DNA from: AP-15 sp963736715
GTDB taxonomy: Bacteria > Pseudomonadota > Alphaproteobacteria > ATCC43930 > CGMCC-115725
NCBI GenBank assembly: GCA_963736715.1
Contig: CAVTQA010000010.1
Coordinates: forward strand, 484,543-548,542
Length of the DNA: 64,000 nt
Direction of reading: 5' to 3'
Shown here: piece by piece, positions 8,609-17,576 of the stretch
Layout of the letters: each line of letters opens with the position of its first letter
How positions within the stretch are numbered: position 1 is the stretch's first letter
Position numbers and translations under genes: made by a program
The notes under the pieces: model-generated
Seen by the model: only the letters and a program-made list of their open reading frames with translations
The model's database searches: none
What the model was told of the DNA's origin: nothing

Positions 8609-8802
8609 GATGGGGGATTGCCCCAGCCCTCCCCAAACGACGCGCGCAGCTCGGGCGGTCTCCCCCCGGCTGTCCCTCCGGGGTGTCCAAGCCGAAACCC
8701 GCCGACAACACACCGGGGCGGGCATGCTTTTCCGGTCCGCTGCGTATATGAGAAGGGTTGTGGCGTTCGCATGAAACAGCCGGCAATTGGGGAGTTCGAA
8801 CA

Positions 8803-9105
8803 ATGCGTTATGGACACATTGCGGCGGTCGGCCTGTTAGTGGCGAGCGCGATAGTCCTGCCGTCATCCGAGGCATCGGCGCGGTGCTGGCACAATGGATG
8901 GGGATGGCGATGCGGTCCGGGCCTGCTCGCCTTGCCGTTCATTGCCGCCGGGGCGGTCGTCGCCGGCGCCGCCGCGATTGCGACCGCGCCGGTGCGGGCA
9001 ATCGTCGGCCCGCCCTATTACGCACCGCCGCCCGCCTATTATCCCCCGCCGGGCTATTACGCACTGCCGGGCTATTATTACGGGCCACCAGCACCGCCGC
9101 GGTGA
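8803..9105 (+). CDS. Small secreted Pro/Tyr-rich protein
   Basis: A 100-residue protein with a signal peptide (MRYGHIAAVGLLVASAIVLP, cleavage near SEASA). It then has a WHNGWGWRCG aromatic patch, a hydrophobic Ala/Val-rich segment (about 45-65) and a C-terminal tail of PPxYY repeats (PPYYAPPPAYYPPPGYY). Such short exported proteins are frequent in rhizobial genomes and have no assigned function. ATG 8803 is preferred over TTG 8758 because it begins the signal peptide and has GGGGAGTT upstream. Confidence 0.7.
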   Translation: MRYGHIAAVGLLVASAIVLPSSEASARCWHNGWGWRCGPGLLALPFIAAGAVVAGAAAIATAPVRAIVGPPYYAPPPAYYPPPGYYALPGYYYGPPAPPR

Positions 9106-9114
9106 GGGGGCCGG

Positions 9115-9530
9115 TCAGCTACTCACCCGTATTCCCATCTTCACCGGCAGGTCGAGAATCTTCCCAGCCTTTCAACAAGGCTGTAAACCACCCGGGCACA
9201 TGATTGTTGGTGATGGCCAGGTGGGGAGCGTCTCCGGCCCGTAATCCGGTTTCGAACCGACTGAGATACCGATTGGCGAGAGCGAAATCGTCGGCGTTGG
9301 CCAGAAGGACAAAGAAGGCTCGTCCACCATCGCCTCAAACCGGGCGTTGGCACGAGCGGCCGCCTGTACGTTCAGTCCCGCCAAGGCAAACCTGCCGAGA
9401 GCAATCAGCGAGGAAAACTTGACCCGGGCCCAATGGCTGACGGTGAGCTCCCCGGCGGGTAAGCTGCGGACGAAGGCTGCAATCTTGTCGCTGGTTGCTT
9501 CGGGAAGGATGATCGGCGCGAGAAAGCTAC
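9115..9530 (-). pseudogene. PIN-domain toxin (VapC-like) relic
   Basis: A VapC-type sequence is spread over three minus-strand frames. FLAPIILPEATSDKIAAFV to NARFEAMV is in one (9310-9528). FVLLANADDFALANRYLSRFETGLRAGDA(P)HLAI is in a second. LLKAGKILDLPVKMGIRVSS and a stop are in a third. The usual N-terminal YLD motif is missing, the conserved Glu is replaced (ARVKFSS where relatives have VEF), and two frame breaks occur. It is certainly non-functional. Its 5' edge coincides with the end of putA, so the toxin start may have been lost in the event that joined the two. Confidence 0.7.
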
Positions 9531-10777
9531 GAGGCCACAACGTCGTTTTCTTCCTGCAACGACAAGAGGCGTGGCGTTGCCGCCGGCGGCGGTGGTGTCG
9601 ATAGAGACGGTGCGCTCGGTCGCGAAGCGGTGCAGGTAATGCGGGCCGCCGGCTTTGGGGCCGGTGCCGGAGAGGCCCTCGCCGCCAAACGGCTGCACGC
9701 CGACGACGGCGCCGATCATGCTGCGGTTGACGTAGCTGTTGCCGACCCGCAGGCGCCCGAGGATGTGGCGCACGGTCTCGTCGATGCGGCTGTGGATGCC
9801 GAGGGTGAGGCCATAACCGGTCGCGGCGATCTCGTCGAGCACCGTATCGAGCCGGTCGGCATGCCAGCGCACGACGTGCAATATCGGTCCGAAGACCTCG
9901 CCCGAAAGCCGCGCCGCGCTGTCGATCTCGGAGGCTTGCGGCGCGAAATAAGTGCCGTGCTCGGTGCCGGGCGGCAGCGCGCAGCGATAGATCAGCCGGC
10001 CCTCGCGCTCCATACGCGCCGCGTGCTGCTCCAGCGCCTCTTTTGCTACGGCATCGATGACCGGGCCGACATCGGTGGCGATCAAGGCCGGGTCACCGAT
10101 TACCAGCTCCGCCATCGCCCCCGCCAGCATCGCCAACAGCCGGTCGGCGATATCGGCCTGCACATAAAGCAGGCGGGCGGCCGAGCAGCGCTGCCCGGCA
10201 CTGTCGAACGCCGACGCGAGGACATCGGAGACGACCTGCTCGGCGAGCGCCGACGAATCGACGATCATCGCATTCTGCCCGCCGGTCTCGGCGATGAAAG
10301 GCACGATCGGCCCGGGACGCCGCGCCAGTTCGAGGTTGATGCGACGCGCCGTCTCGGTCGATCCGGTAAAGGCGATCCCGGCGATGCGCGGGTCGGCGAC
10401 GAGCGGCGCGCCGACCGCCTCGCCCGTCCCCGGCAGCAGATGCAGAACCTCGCCGGGGATCCCTGCCTCGAGCAACAGCCGGACCGCGGCGGCGGCAATC
10501 AGCGGGGTCTGCTCGGCGGGTTTGGCAATGACGGCGTTGCCGGCGGCGAGCGCCGCGGCAATCTGGCCGGTGAAGATCGCCAGTGGGAAATTCCACGGCG
10601 AGATGCAGGCGAAGACGCCGCGCCCGTGCAATTCGATCTCGTTGCGCTCGCCGGCCGGGCCGGGCAGACGCACAGGCCCGGCAAAATCCGCCCGCGCGCG
10701 CACCGCGTAATAGCGCAGGTAGTCGATGGCCTCGCGAACCTCCGAGAGCGCGTCCGGGATCGTGCGGCCGCCTTCCC
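9527..10777 (-). pseudogene. putA: putA 3' part: delta-1-pyrroline-5-carboxylate dehydrogenase domain (separate frame)
   Basis: This frame carries the aldehyde dehydrogenase half of PutA, which oxidises glutamate semialdehyde to glutamate with NAD. It has GVFACISPWNFPLAIFTGQI, FTGSTETARRI, the general base ETGGQNAM, the catalytic Cys in DSAGQRCSA, SGEVFGPILHVVRW and FGGEGLSGTGPKAGGPHYL. A single extra base in the CCC run at 10775-10777 separates it from the proline dehydrogenase frame. A second one-base shift near GGNAT at about 9563 seems to hide the natural end (LLSLQEEN...stop at 9527); without that correction the frame runs on to 9405 into unrelated sequence. Function would require both shifts to be absent in the cell. 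Confidence 0.85.
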
Positions 10778-12711
10778 GCGACGATCAGCGCGATCAGCTC
10801 CGCCATGCGGCCCTCGTAGAGATCGGCCGCGTCTTCGAGCTTCGCGGCCCGCTCAGCTGCCGGCGTACGGTCCCACAGCGGCGCGCTGCGGACCGCGCGC
10901 GCCAATGCACGCTCGACTTCCGCCGGCCCGGCGGCGACCACTTCGCCCACCCACCGTCGGCGGTCGCTCGGGTCGAGCACCGGCTCTGCGGGGCCGGTCT
11001 GCTCGACGCCGGCGATGATCGGCGCGGCGCGCCACGGCCGCTTCAGTGCAGCGGCGAGGTCTTCGCGCAATGCGGTCAATGTCGTCGGATCGTTCAGATC
11101 GAGCCCGGCCGCATTCCTGCGCTCCGGCGCGTAAAGGTCGCGCGGCAGCGGGATGCTGGGATGCGGCTTCACCGGCAATCGGGCGAGACGCGCGACCGGG
11201 TCGGCGATGATTTCGTCGATCGGCTGCCTCTCGTCGACGATGCGATTGACGAAAGAGGTGTTGGCGCCGTTTTCGAGCAGCCGCCGCACGAGATACGGCA
11301 ACAGATCCTCGTGACTGCCGACCGGCGCGTAGATCCGGCATGGCCGGTCGAGATGCCCGGGGGCGAGATGCTCGGGTCCGACGATCTGCTCGTAGAGCGC
11401 CTCCCCCATGCCGTGCAGGCGCTGAAACTCCCAATCCCTGCGATTGCCGGCCATTTCGAGAACCGCCGCCACGGTATGCGCGTTGTGCGTCGCGAATTGC
11501 GGATAAAGCTCAGCTCCATGGGCGAGCAGCCGGCTCGCGCAGGCGAGATAGGAGACGTCGGTCGCGACCTTGCGGGTGTAGACCGGATAACCGTCCAGCC
11601 CGCGCTCCTGGGCGCGCTTGATCTCGCTGTCCCAATAGGCGCCTTTGACCAGGCGCACCATCAGCCGCCGCCCGCCGCGCCCGGCAAGATCGGCGAGCCA
11701 ATCGATGACGGGCAAGGCCCGCTTCTGATAAGCCTGGACGGCGAGGCCGAGGCTATCCCAGCCGGCGAGGTCCGGCGCGCGCACCAACCCCTCGACGAGG
11801 TCCAGCGAGAGTTCGAGGCGGTCCGCTTCTTCCGCATCGATCGTAAAGCCGATGCCGGCCTTCCGCGCGTGACGTGCCAGTTCGAGCAGGCGCGGAGCCA
11901 ATTCGCGCAATACCCGGTCGCGCTGCGCCATCTCGTAACGCGGGTGCAAGGCCGACAGTTTTATCGAGATGCCCGGAGCCTCGGCGATGTCCCGGCTCCC
12001 AGCCGAAAGGCCGATCGCCGCGATTGCATGATCATAAGCCGCGAAGTAGCGCGCGGCATCGGCCGCGGTGCGCGCCGCCTCACCCAGCATGTCGTAAGAG
12101 TGCCTGAAGCCGTGCCGCTCGGCCTCGCGGGCATGCCCGATCGCCTCTTCGATCGTGCGTCCGATGACGAACTGGCGGCCGAGGATGCGCATCGCCGCGG
12201 TCACCGCCTGGCGCACCACCGGCTCGCCCGAGCGGGCGACAAGACGGCGCAGAGCGCCGCGCAAATCGTGTTCCGCCGGTTCGGTATGCAGCAGGCGACC
12301 GGTCAGCATCAACGCCCAGGTCGAGGCGTTGACAAAGATCGATTCGGACCGGCCGAGGTGGCTTTCCCAATTCGCCTCGCCGATCTTATCGCGGATCAGC
12401 CGATCGATCGTCTCCGCATCGGGCACGCGCAACAGGGCCTCGGCGAGGCATAAGAGGGCGACCCCCTCGGGCGAGGACAGCGCATATTCGTGCAGAAATA
12501 CGTCGATGCCGCCTTTGCCTAGGCGTTCGCGCCGCATCGCGGCGACGAGCGCCCGCGCCCGGTCGGCAATGCGGTCGCGCATCTCCGCCGGCAGCGCTAC
12601 CGCGGCCAGAATGCTCGCAACCGCCTCGCTTTCGTCGATCCGGCAGCTGGCGCGGATTGCCGCACGCAGCGGCGGCGCCGGGGGGAAGGGTGTCGCCGCG
12701 ACGATCTCCAT
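10775..12711 (-). pseudogene. putA: putA 5' part: proline dehydrogenase domain and linker
   Basis: ATG 12711 opens a frame of about 640 sound residues. It starts with the PutA arm (EAVASILAAVALPAEMRDRI), then the FAD-dependent proline dehydrogenase barrel with EAERHGFRHSYDMLGEAARTAADA, ISIKLSALHPRYE, LVKGAYWDSEIKRAQERGLDGYPVYTRK and LYPQFATHNAHT. It finishes with YAPVGSHEDLLPYLVRRLLENGANTSFVNR. It lacks the N-terminal ribbon-helix-helix DNA-binding domain of enterobacterial PutA, so it is a non-regulatory type. After MAELIALIV the frame is lost by one extra base and runs nonsensically to 10093. Normal full length would be about 1060 residues. The gene is divergent from the WcbI-domain gene with 72 bases between the starts; no PutR-like regulator is adjacent. 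Confidence 0.9.
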
Positions 12712-12783
12712 GCGGAAGATATTGGCACGGCGCCGGCAGAATGCTCTTTATCGGCCCTGCCTCCCACGATCATACGAAGGTAA

Positions 12784-15036
12784 ATGTCGTCTGTAGTTGC
12801 CGAGGCCCCTGTCGGCACAATCGCTTCAGAGGAGGAGCCGCCGCCACTGTGGCATGTGCTCGCGCGTCTCGAAAAGACCGCGATCGGAGTGCGCGGCGCC
12901 GGCGGGGTCACCTCGGTGCGCCGCCGGGAGCCGGCCGGCTGCCTCCTCTTTGGGCCCTATTGGCAGCTGCGCGCCAGCACCTATCGGTTGAGCTTTCGCT
13001 GCCGGCCGGGAAAACCGCGGCTGCCGGGCGAGCCCGTGCTCGGGGTCGAAGTCATCGCGATGAACCGGGTTCAGCTCGCCTGGCGCGATCTGACCGCCGC
13101 CGAGCTGCGGGGCGAAGCGGCCTCACTCGATTTCACGGTGCCGCCCATACTGGGTCTCGGAGCGGGCGACGAAGCGCGCCTCGAGTTCCGCTTCTTCCAC
13201 TTGGGCAATGCCGATCTGACGATCACCGCGGTCGATCTGCAAGGTGCCGAGAACACGGAGACGCGTCCGGCCCCGCCGAGGATGTGGCGGATGCTCGGGC
13301 GGGTCGACGGCGGCCGGTCCTTTCTGCAGCTACCGGCGGGGTATTACCGCTTCGAAATCCGCTGCGACGCCCGCCCCCCGCGAATGGCAGCCCAGCCCTT
13401 GCTGGGGGTCGAAATCACCGCCCGGCGCCGTTGGCAAGACGGCCGCTGGTGGAGCTGGAATTCCCTGCTCGGCCTGCCGCCGTCGGGCGGGGTCCAGCTG
13501 GCGTGGTGTGATCTTACCTCCGCAGAATTGAGTGGCGGAGCGGCGTCGTTCGACTTCGATGTACCGACGGAGCTGGCGCTCGAAGGCGGCCAGGACATCG
13601 TCATCGGCCTCCGCCTCCACCGCCTGGGCAACGCCGATCTGACCATAAAGGCCGTCAACGTAAAGCAGATAACAGAGGCCGAGGCCGCGCTTTCGCCGCG
13701 GGTATGGCGGCTGCTCGGCCGTCTCGCAAAGGGCCGGATCGGAGCTCGTAAAGCCGACTGCGTGACGGTCTCGCATTCCAACCCGGCGGGCCGTTTCCTC
13801 TACGGCGGCCGGCCGAGGTTACGGCTCCCCACTGGGCGATACCGGCTAAGCTTTTGCTGCCGGGCCGGGCAGCCACGAATGGCCTCGCATCCGGTCCTCG
13901 GGGTGGAGGTGATCGCGCGGAATCGTGCCTTTCGCATGCCCGCCCTGAACCTCGCCCCTCTCCTCCCCTTCCCCGCAAGAACCGGAGAGGCGGCGAGGCT
14001 GCAGGCACGGTGCGAGTTCACCGCAGAGGCGCTGGCGGCGGAGTGGGCCTCGCTCGATTTCGATGTGCCACCGGAGTTGAGCTGCGAAAGCCGGAACGAG
14101 CTCGGGTTCGAGTTCAGATTCCTGCATTTGGGCAATGCCGACCTAACCGTCAGCGCTGTCAACCTGCACGAGATCGGCGGAGAGGACCTACCGGCCACTG
14201 CATCGGTCTCCCCGGTCTCGCGGCAAAGAACGAGGGTCCTCATTGTCGGCAATTGCCAGGCCCAAACGGTTCATGAAGCACTGGCGCGATCGGGCGAGTT
14301 CGATGACCGCCTGGATGTGAAATATCATTTTGTCGCGCTGCAACAAAATTTGCATGAGGCCGGCAGAGCCGAGCTGGAAGGCAGCGACGTCCTGCTGGTA
14401 CAAGACATCAGGGATTGGGAGAATTATCCTCTTCGCCGTTATATTCAGGACGGCGTCCGGATCATCAAATTTCCGCTGTTGCATTTCGCCTCGTTGTGGC
14501 CGTTCGATCATTACAACGGGCCAGGCGACAAGGAGGCCTATGAACGCGAGTGGCCGAACCTGACGTTCCTCTATCACGACGGGCTGCTGGCCCGGCTGCG
14601 CAAGGAAATTCCCGACCGGGAACAACGCCTGCTCGCCTATCGCACGCTGTCGGTCGACGGCATCATCAATTTCACCCGACTGCACGATTTCGAAAAACGG
14701 CGCCTCACCGCGATGGACAAGCAATTCGGCTGCAACGTCGGCCAGTTCATCTTGGGTAACTTCCAGAGACGAAGATTATTTTACACGACAAACCACCCGA
14801 ACGGACAAATCATCGGGATGCTGATGCAGTATCTGTTGCGAAAATTAGGGATGGATCAAGGCTATCGGCCAAACTCCACTCTCGACCATTTGAGGCGGTT
14901 GCAGGTGCCGGTGCATCCGAAAGTAGCGCAGGCGCTCGGCGTCACCTGGGCCACAGAAAACACCAAATATCTCTACGGCGGCGAGCAGATTACCTGGGAA
15001 ACTTACGTCCGGCGCTACATCGATCACTACGGATGA
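12784..15036 (+). CDS. Three-repeat protein with C-terminal WcbI-type domain
   Basis: A 750-residue protein. Residues 483-750 match the WcbI fold first described for a Burkholderia capsule gene and proposed to be an acetyl- or acyltransferase: VLIVGNCQAQ, DVLLVQDIRDW, IIKFPLLHFASLWPF, TLSVDGIINFTRLHDF and FYTTNHPNGQIIGM. Residues 22-152, 167-293 and 307-462 are three internal repeats sharing W-x2-LxRL, YRLSFRC-x-GxPR, PVLGVEVIAxN, LxAxWASLDFDVPPEL-like and HLGNADLTIxAV motifs, and probably form beta-sandwich modules. No signal peptide is seen. The start is ATG 12784. The repeats are unassigned; carbohydrate or lipid-linked glycan binding is a guess from the partner domain. No glycan cluster is adjacent. 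Confidence 0.85.
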   Translation: MSSVVAEAPVGTIASEEEPPPLWHVLARLEKTAIGVRGAGGVTSVRRREPAGCLLFGPYWQLRASTYRLSFRCRPGKPRLPGEPVLGVEVIAMNRVQLAWRDLTAAELRGEAASLDFTVPPILGLGAGDEARLEFRFFHLGNADLTITAVDLQGAENTETRPAPPRMWRMLGRVDGGRSFLQLPAGYYRFEIRCDARPPRMAAQPLLGVEITARRRWQDGRWWSWNSLLGLPPSGGVQLAWCDLTSAELSGGAASFDFDVPTELALEGGQDIVIGLRLHRLGNADLTIKAVNVKQITEAEAALSPRVWRLLGRLAKGRIGARKADCVTVSHSNPAGRFLYGGRPRLRLPTGRYRLSFCCRAGQPRMASHPVLGVEVIARNRAFRMPALNLAPLLPFPARTGEAARLQARCEFTAEALAAEWASLDFDVPPELSCESRNELGFEFRFLHLGNADLTVSAVNLHEIGGEDLPATASVSPVSRQRTRVLIVGNCQAQTVHEALARSGEFDDRLDVKYHFVALQQNLHEAGRAELEGSDVLLVQDIRDWENYPLRRYIQDGVRIIKFPLLHFASLWPFDHYNGPGDKEAYEREWPNLTFLYHDGLLARLRKEIPDREQRLLAYRTLSVDGIINFTRLHDFEKRRLTAMDKQFGCNVGQFILGNFQRRRLFYTTNHPNGQIIGMLMQYLLRKLGMDQGYRPNSTLDHLRRLQVPVHPKVAQALGVTWATENTKYLYGGEQITWETYVRRYIDHYG

Positions 15037-17211
15037 CTACTCCGCTGCCGCCGCCTGGGGTCGGGTGAGCTCCAGAGCCTGCTGGGCGATCGCCGCCGTC
15101 GGGGCGTCGCCGTCGCCCGCAAGCTGTACAGTCGGGAAGGCGAATTTAATGCCATTGGCGTCGAACGCCTTTTTGATCCTGGCGAGAGCCTGTCGCCGGA
15201 TGACGAAATTCTCCCCGGGTAACGTCATCATCTTCATCCGGATCTGGACCGCGTAATCGCCGAACGCGTCGACGCCCTGCATCTTCAGCGGCTCGAGGAT
15301 CAGCGGTTTGAATTCGGGCTCCTCGGCAAGTTCCAGCCCGATCTGCTTGATCAGCTTTCTGGCCTTGTCGATGTCGCTGTCATAGGTGATGCCGACCGTA
15401 AGTTTGTCGATGACCCAGTCGCGGCTCTGGTTCTGCACGGCTCCCAACAGGCTGAACGGAACCGTGTAGACCGCGCCGCGCTGATGCCGCAGCCTGACCG
15501 AGCGAAAGCTGAAACCTTCGACAGTGCCCTTATAGTTGCCGCTCTGGATGTATTCGCCGACCCGGAAGGCGTCGTCGAGCAGATAGAAGATCCCGGCGAT
15601 GACGTCGCGAACGAGGGACTGCGCGCCGAAGCCGATCGCGACGCCTAAGACGCCCAGACCGGCGATCAGCGGTCCGATCTGGACGCCCAACGCCGCAAGC
15701 GCCATCATCGCCGAAAATACGATAACGACGACGAACAGGATGTTGCGAAAGATCGGCAGCAAGGTGCGCAGCCGCGCCCGCCGCCGGGCCTCTTCGGTGT
15801 TCGGCTGGCCAAGATCGGCGCATTCGGCGAGCTTGCGATCGATCGCCGTCTTCATGGCGTGCCACAGCAGGTCGGCGATCAGCAGGATGACGACGGCGCT
15901 CAACACGCCATCGGCCAGGCGGCCGAATAATGTCTCCTCCCCGTGGAGATGGGCGAGATCGATACCCCAGCCCCAGGCCAGGACCGCGACCGCACCTAGG
16001 ATCAGGGCCGCCCGGATACCGCGCTCGATAAAAACGGCGAGCACGCTCGGGGCACCATCGGCAATTTGCGGTGACCCCGGAGGCCGAAGCAGATGCTCGA
16101 CTGCACGGCGCGTGACGCCAATCGCGAGCGGCAGGGTGATGATGACCAGCAGCAGCCAAAAGCTCGCCATGGCGTGGGCTACCCAGAACACCCACAGCAA
16201 CACGATGCCGACCGTCAGCGCCGCGTTGCGCGCGCCGTGGCCGAAGCGACGGGTCACGGGCGACGACGCTGCGGTGCTCCCGTCGAGCGGGGCGGGCCGG
16301 CGCCACACCGCTTCCAGCGCGATCGCGAGGAGGCCGAGGCCGAGCACATAGGCAACGAGCTGGTGTCCTTCCAACGACCAACCGAGGGTGCCGAGCAGCC
16401 CGACCCACACCCAGCCGAAGGCGAACCAGCCGACAAACATGACGAGCCGCCGGTACCAGAAGCGGGCGGCCACCGCACTCATCGGAATGATGCGGAACCG
16501 CTCGTGACGCGGGGCCAGCAGGAAGCGGCCGATAACGATCGCAATACGCACCGCGAGAAAGGCGATCAGCAAACCGAACAGCATCTCGCGCAGCAGCGGC
16601 GGCCAATCGTGTGCGAGGAAGGGGCCGACGCTGCCGAGAGCAAAGGCGACGACCATGCCGACCGCAAACGCAAAGCGAATGGCGACGAGATGCACGCGGC
16701 TCGCGACGGTTTGCAGGGGAAGAGCATCAAGATGGCGGCGGCTCCTCTCCGTCGCCTTGCCGAACAGCCACTCGACACCCGTTCCCAGACCGACAAAAAC
16801 CGCCAGCAGCAGCAGGACCTTGGCCCGGCCGTGTTCGCCGAGTTCCGCGCTGACGCGGGCTGCGCCTCGCTCGAACTGGTTCGGCACATCGGGGATCGTA
16901 TCGGCGACAGCAACAATGTGCTCGCGGATCGCGCCTAGACGGGAATCGAGGGCGTGCGAAACCAACTCGGCCTTTTTGTCTCGCATCGATGCCGCAGCGG
17001 CCTTCGCCTCGTTCTGCTGCTTCAGCCAGGTTTCAACCTTCGGGTCGGCGAGCAGCGTCAGTAATTGCTGGATTTGCGGCGGTGTTGCTTCTTCGCTTGC
17101 GGCGGGCGAGCGGTCCGCAGCCGCGGCGAATGCCGCGACGATCCCCGACAGAAAGGTCGCGAACAGGACGATTGCTGCAATGCAGCCCCTCAGGGTCCGC
17201 AAATTTTTCAC
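15037..17211 (-). CDS. Large MscS-type mechanosensitive channel with N-terminal extension
   Basis: A multi-pass inner-membrane protein of about 724 residues. It has a cleavable or anchoring N-terminus (RGCIAAIVLFATFLSGIVAAFAAAAD), a soluble helical region (QQLLTLLADPKVETWLKQQ...), about ten hydrophobic segments, and a C-terminal MscS core. The core contains the pore helix and beta-domain sequence LGVLGVAIGFGAQSLVRDVIAG, FRVGEYIQSGNYKGTVEGFSFRSVRLR and VYTVPFSLLGAVQNQSRDW. It would release solutes upon hypo-osmotic shock. The frame is open to an ATG at 17355 (772 residues); I favour GTG 17211 because the extra 48 residues precede the signal-like segment and are not membrane-like. Confidence 0.88.
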   Translation of the reverse strand: MKNLRTLRGCIAAIVLFATFLSGIVAAFAAAADRSPAASEEATPPQIQQLLTLLADPKVETWLKQQNEAKAAAASMRDKKAELVSHALDSRLGAIREHIVAVADTIPDVPNQFERGAARVSAELGEHGRAKVLLLLAVFVGLGTGVEWLFGKATERSRRHLDALPLQTVASRVHLVAIRFAFAVGMVVAFALGSVGPFLAHDWPPLLREMLFGLLIAFLAVRIAIVIGRFLLAPRHERFRIIPMSAVAARFWYRRLVMFVGWFAFGWVWVGLLGTLGWSLEGHQLVAYVLGLGLLAIALEAVWRRPAPLDGSTAASSPVTRRFGHGARNAALTVGIVLLWVFWVAHAMASFWLLLVIITLPLAIGVTRRAVEHLLRPPGSPQIADGAPSVLAVFIERGIRAALILGAVAVLAWGWGIDLAHLHGEETLFGRLADGVLSAVVILLIADLLWHAMKTAIDRKLAECADLGQPNTEEARRRARLRTLLPIFRNILFVVVIVFSAMMALAALGVQIGPLIAGLGVLGVAIGFGAQSLVRDVIAGIFYLLDDAFRVGEYIQSGNYKGTVEGFSFRSVRLRHQRGAVYTVPFSLLGAVQNQSRDWVIDKLTVGITYDSDIDKARKLIKQIGLELAEEPEFKPLILEPLKMQGVDAFGDYAVQIRMKMMTLPGENFVIRRQALARIKKAFDANGIKFAFPTVQLAGDGDAPTAAIAQQALELTRPQAAAAE

Positions 17212-17460
17212 TCCCACAGCCGGGCCGCCCGCGTCTGGGTATTCGAAAGCAGATCGGTCGGCCACTGCGCCCGACGCGCCCCTTGGCTCGGGGCTCGACA
17301 GATCGAGTCGAACTTTATCAAGCAAAACTTCTTTAACACCGAAGGAGGCGCGCATTCAAGTTGGGCCGCTCCTTGGTTGCAGCGTATTTGTTTAAAACCT
17401 CGCCCTGTTATGAAAAATAACCCGGGCGCAATGCCCTCACCCGCCTCGCTGCGCTCCCCA

Positions 17461-17486
17461 CCCTCTCCCGCAATGGCGGGAGAGGG
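17461..17486. repeat. REP-type palindrome, GGGAGAGGG family
   Basis: CCCTCTCCCGC and GCGGGAGAGGG are separated by AATG, a perfect 11-bp hairpin in the gap between the channel gene and the flavin monooxygenase. The preceding CCTCACCCGCCTCGCTGCGCTCC also recurs before the palindrome cluster at 18893. It could also serve as a bidirectional terminator, but no T-run follows. Confidence 0.8.
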
Positions 17487-17576
17487 TCTACACACATTCA
17501 ACTCGAAAAACGCGGCAGCCGGTGGCCGTCGGTATCCCACGCCTGGTGGGTCCCTCAGTAGACCGTCAGTAGAACT

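Noticed and set aside
9630..11018. 462-codon plus-strand frame antisense to the dehydrogenase half of putA
   Set aside because: Same argument: shadow frame of a well-recognised ALDH domain.
10726..12453. 575-codon open frame on the plus strand, antisense to putA
   Set aside because: It mirrors putA codon positions, has a composition dominated by Arg/Asp/Gly typical of GC-rich antisense frames and no domain; the opposite strand is a clear proline dehydrogenase.
12712..12783. Gap between putA and the WcbI-domain gene examined for a riboswitch
   Set aside because: Only 72 bases, no conserved riboswitch core visible on either strand.
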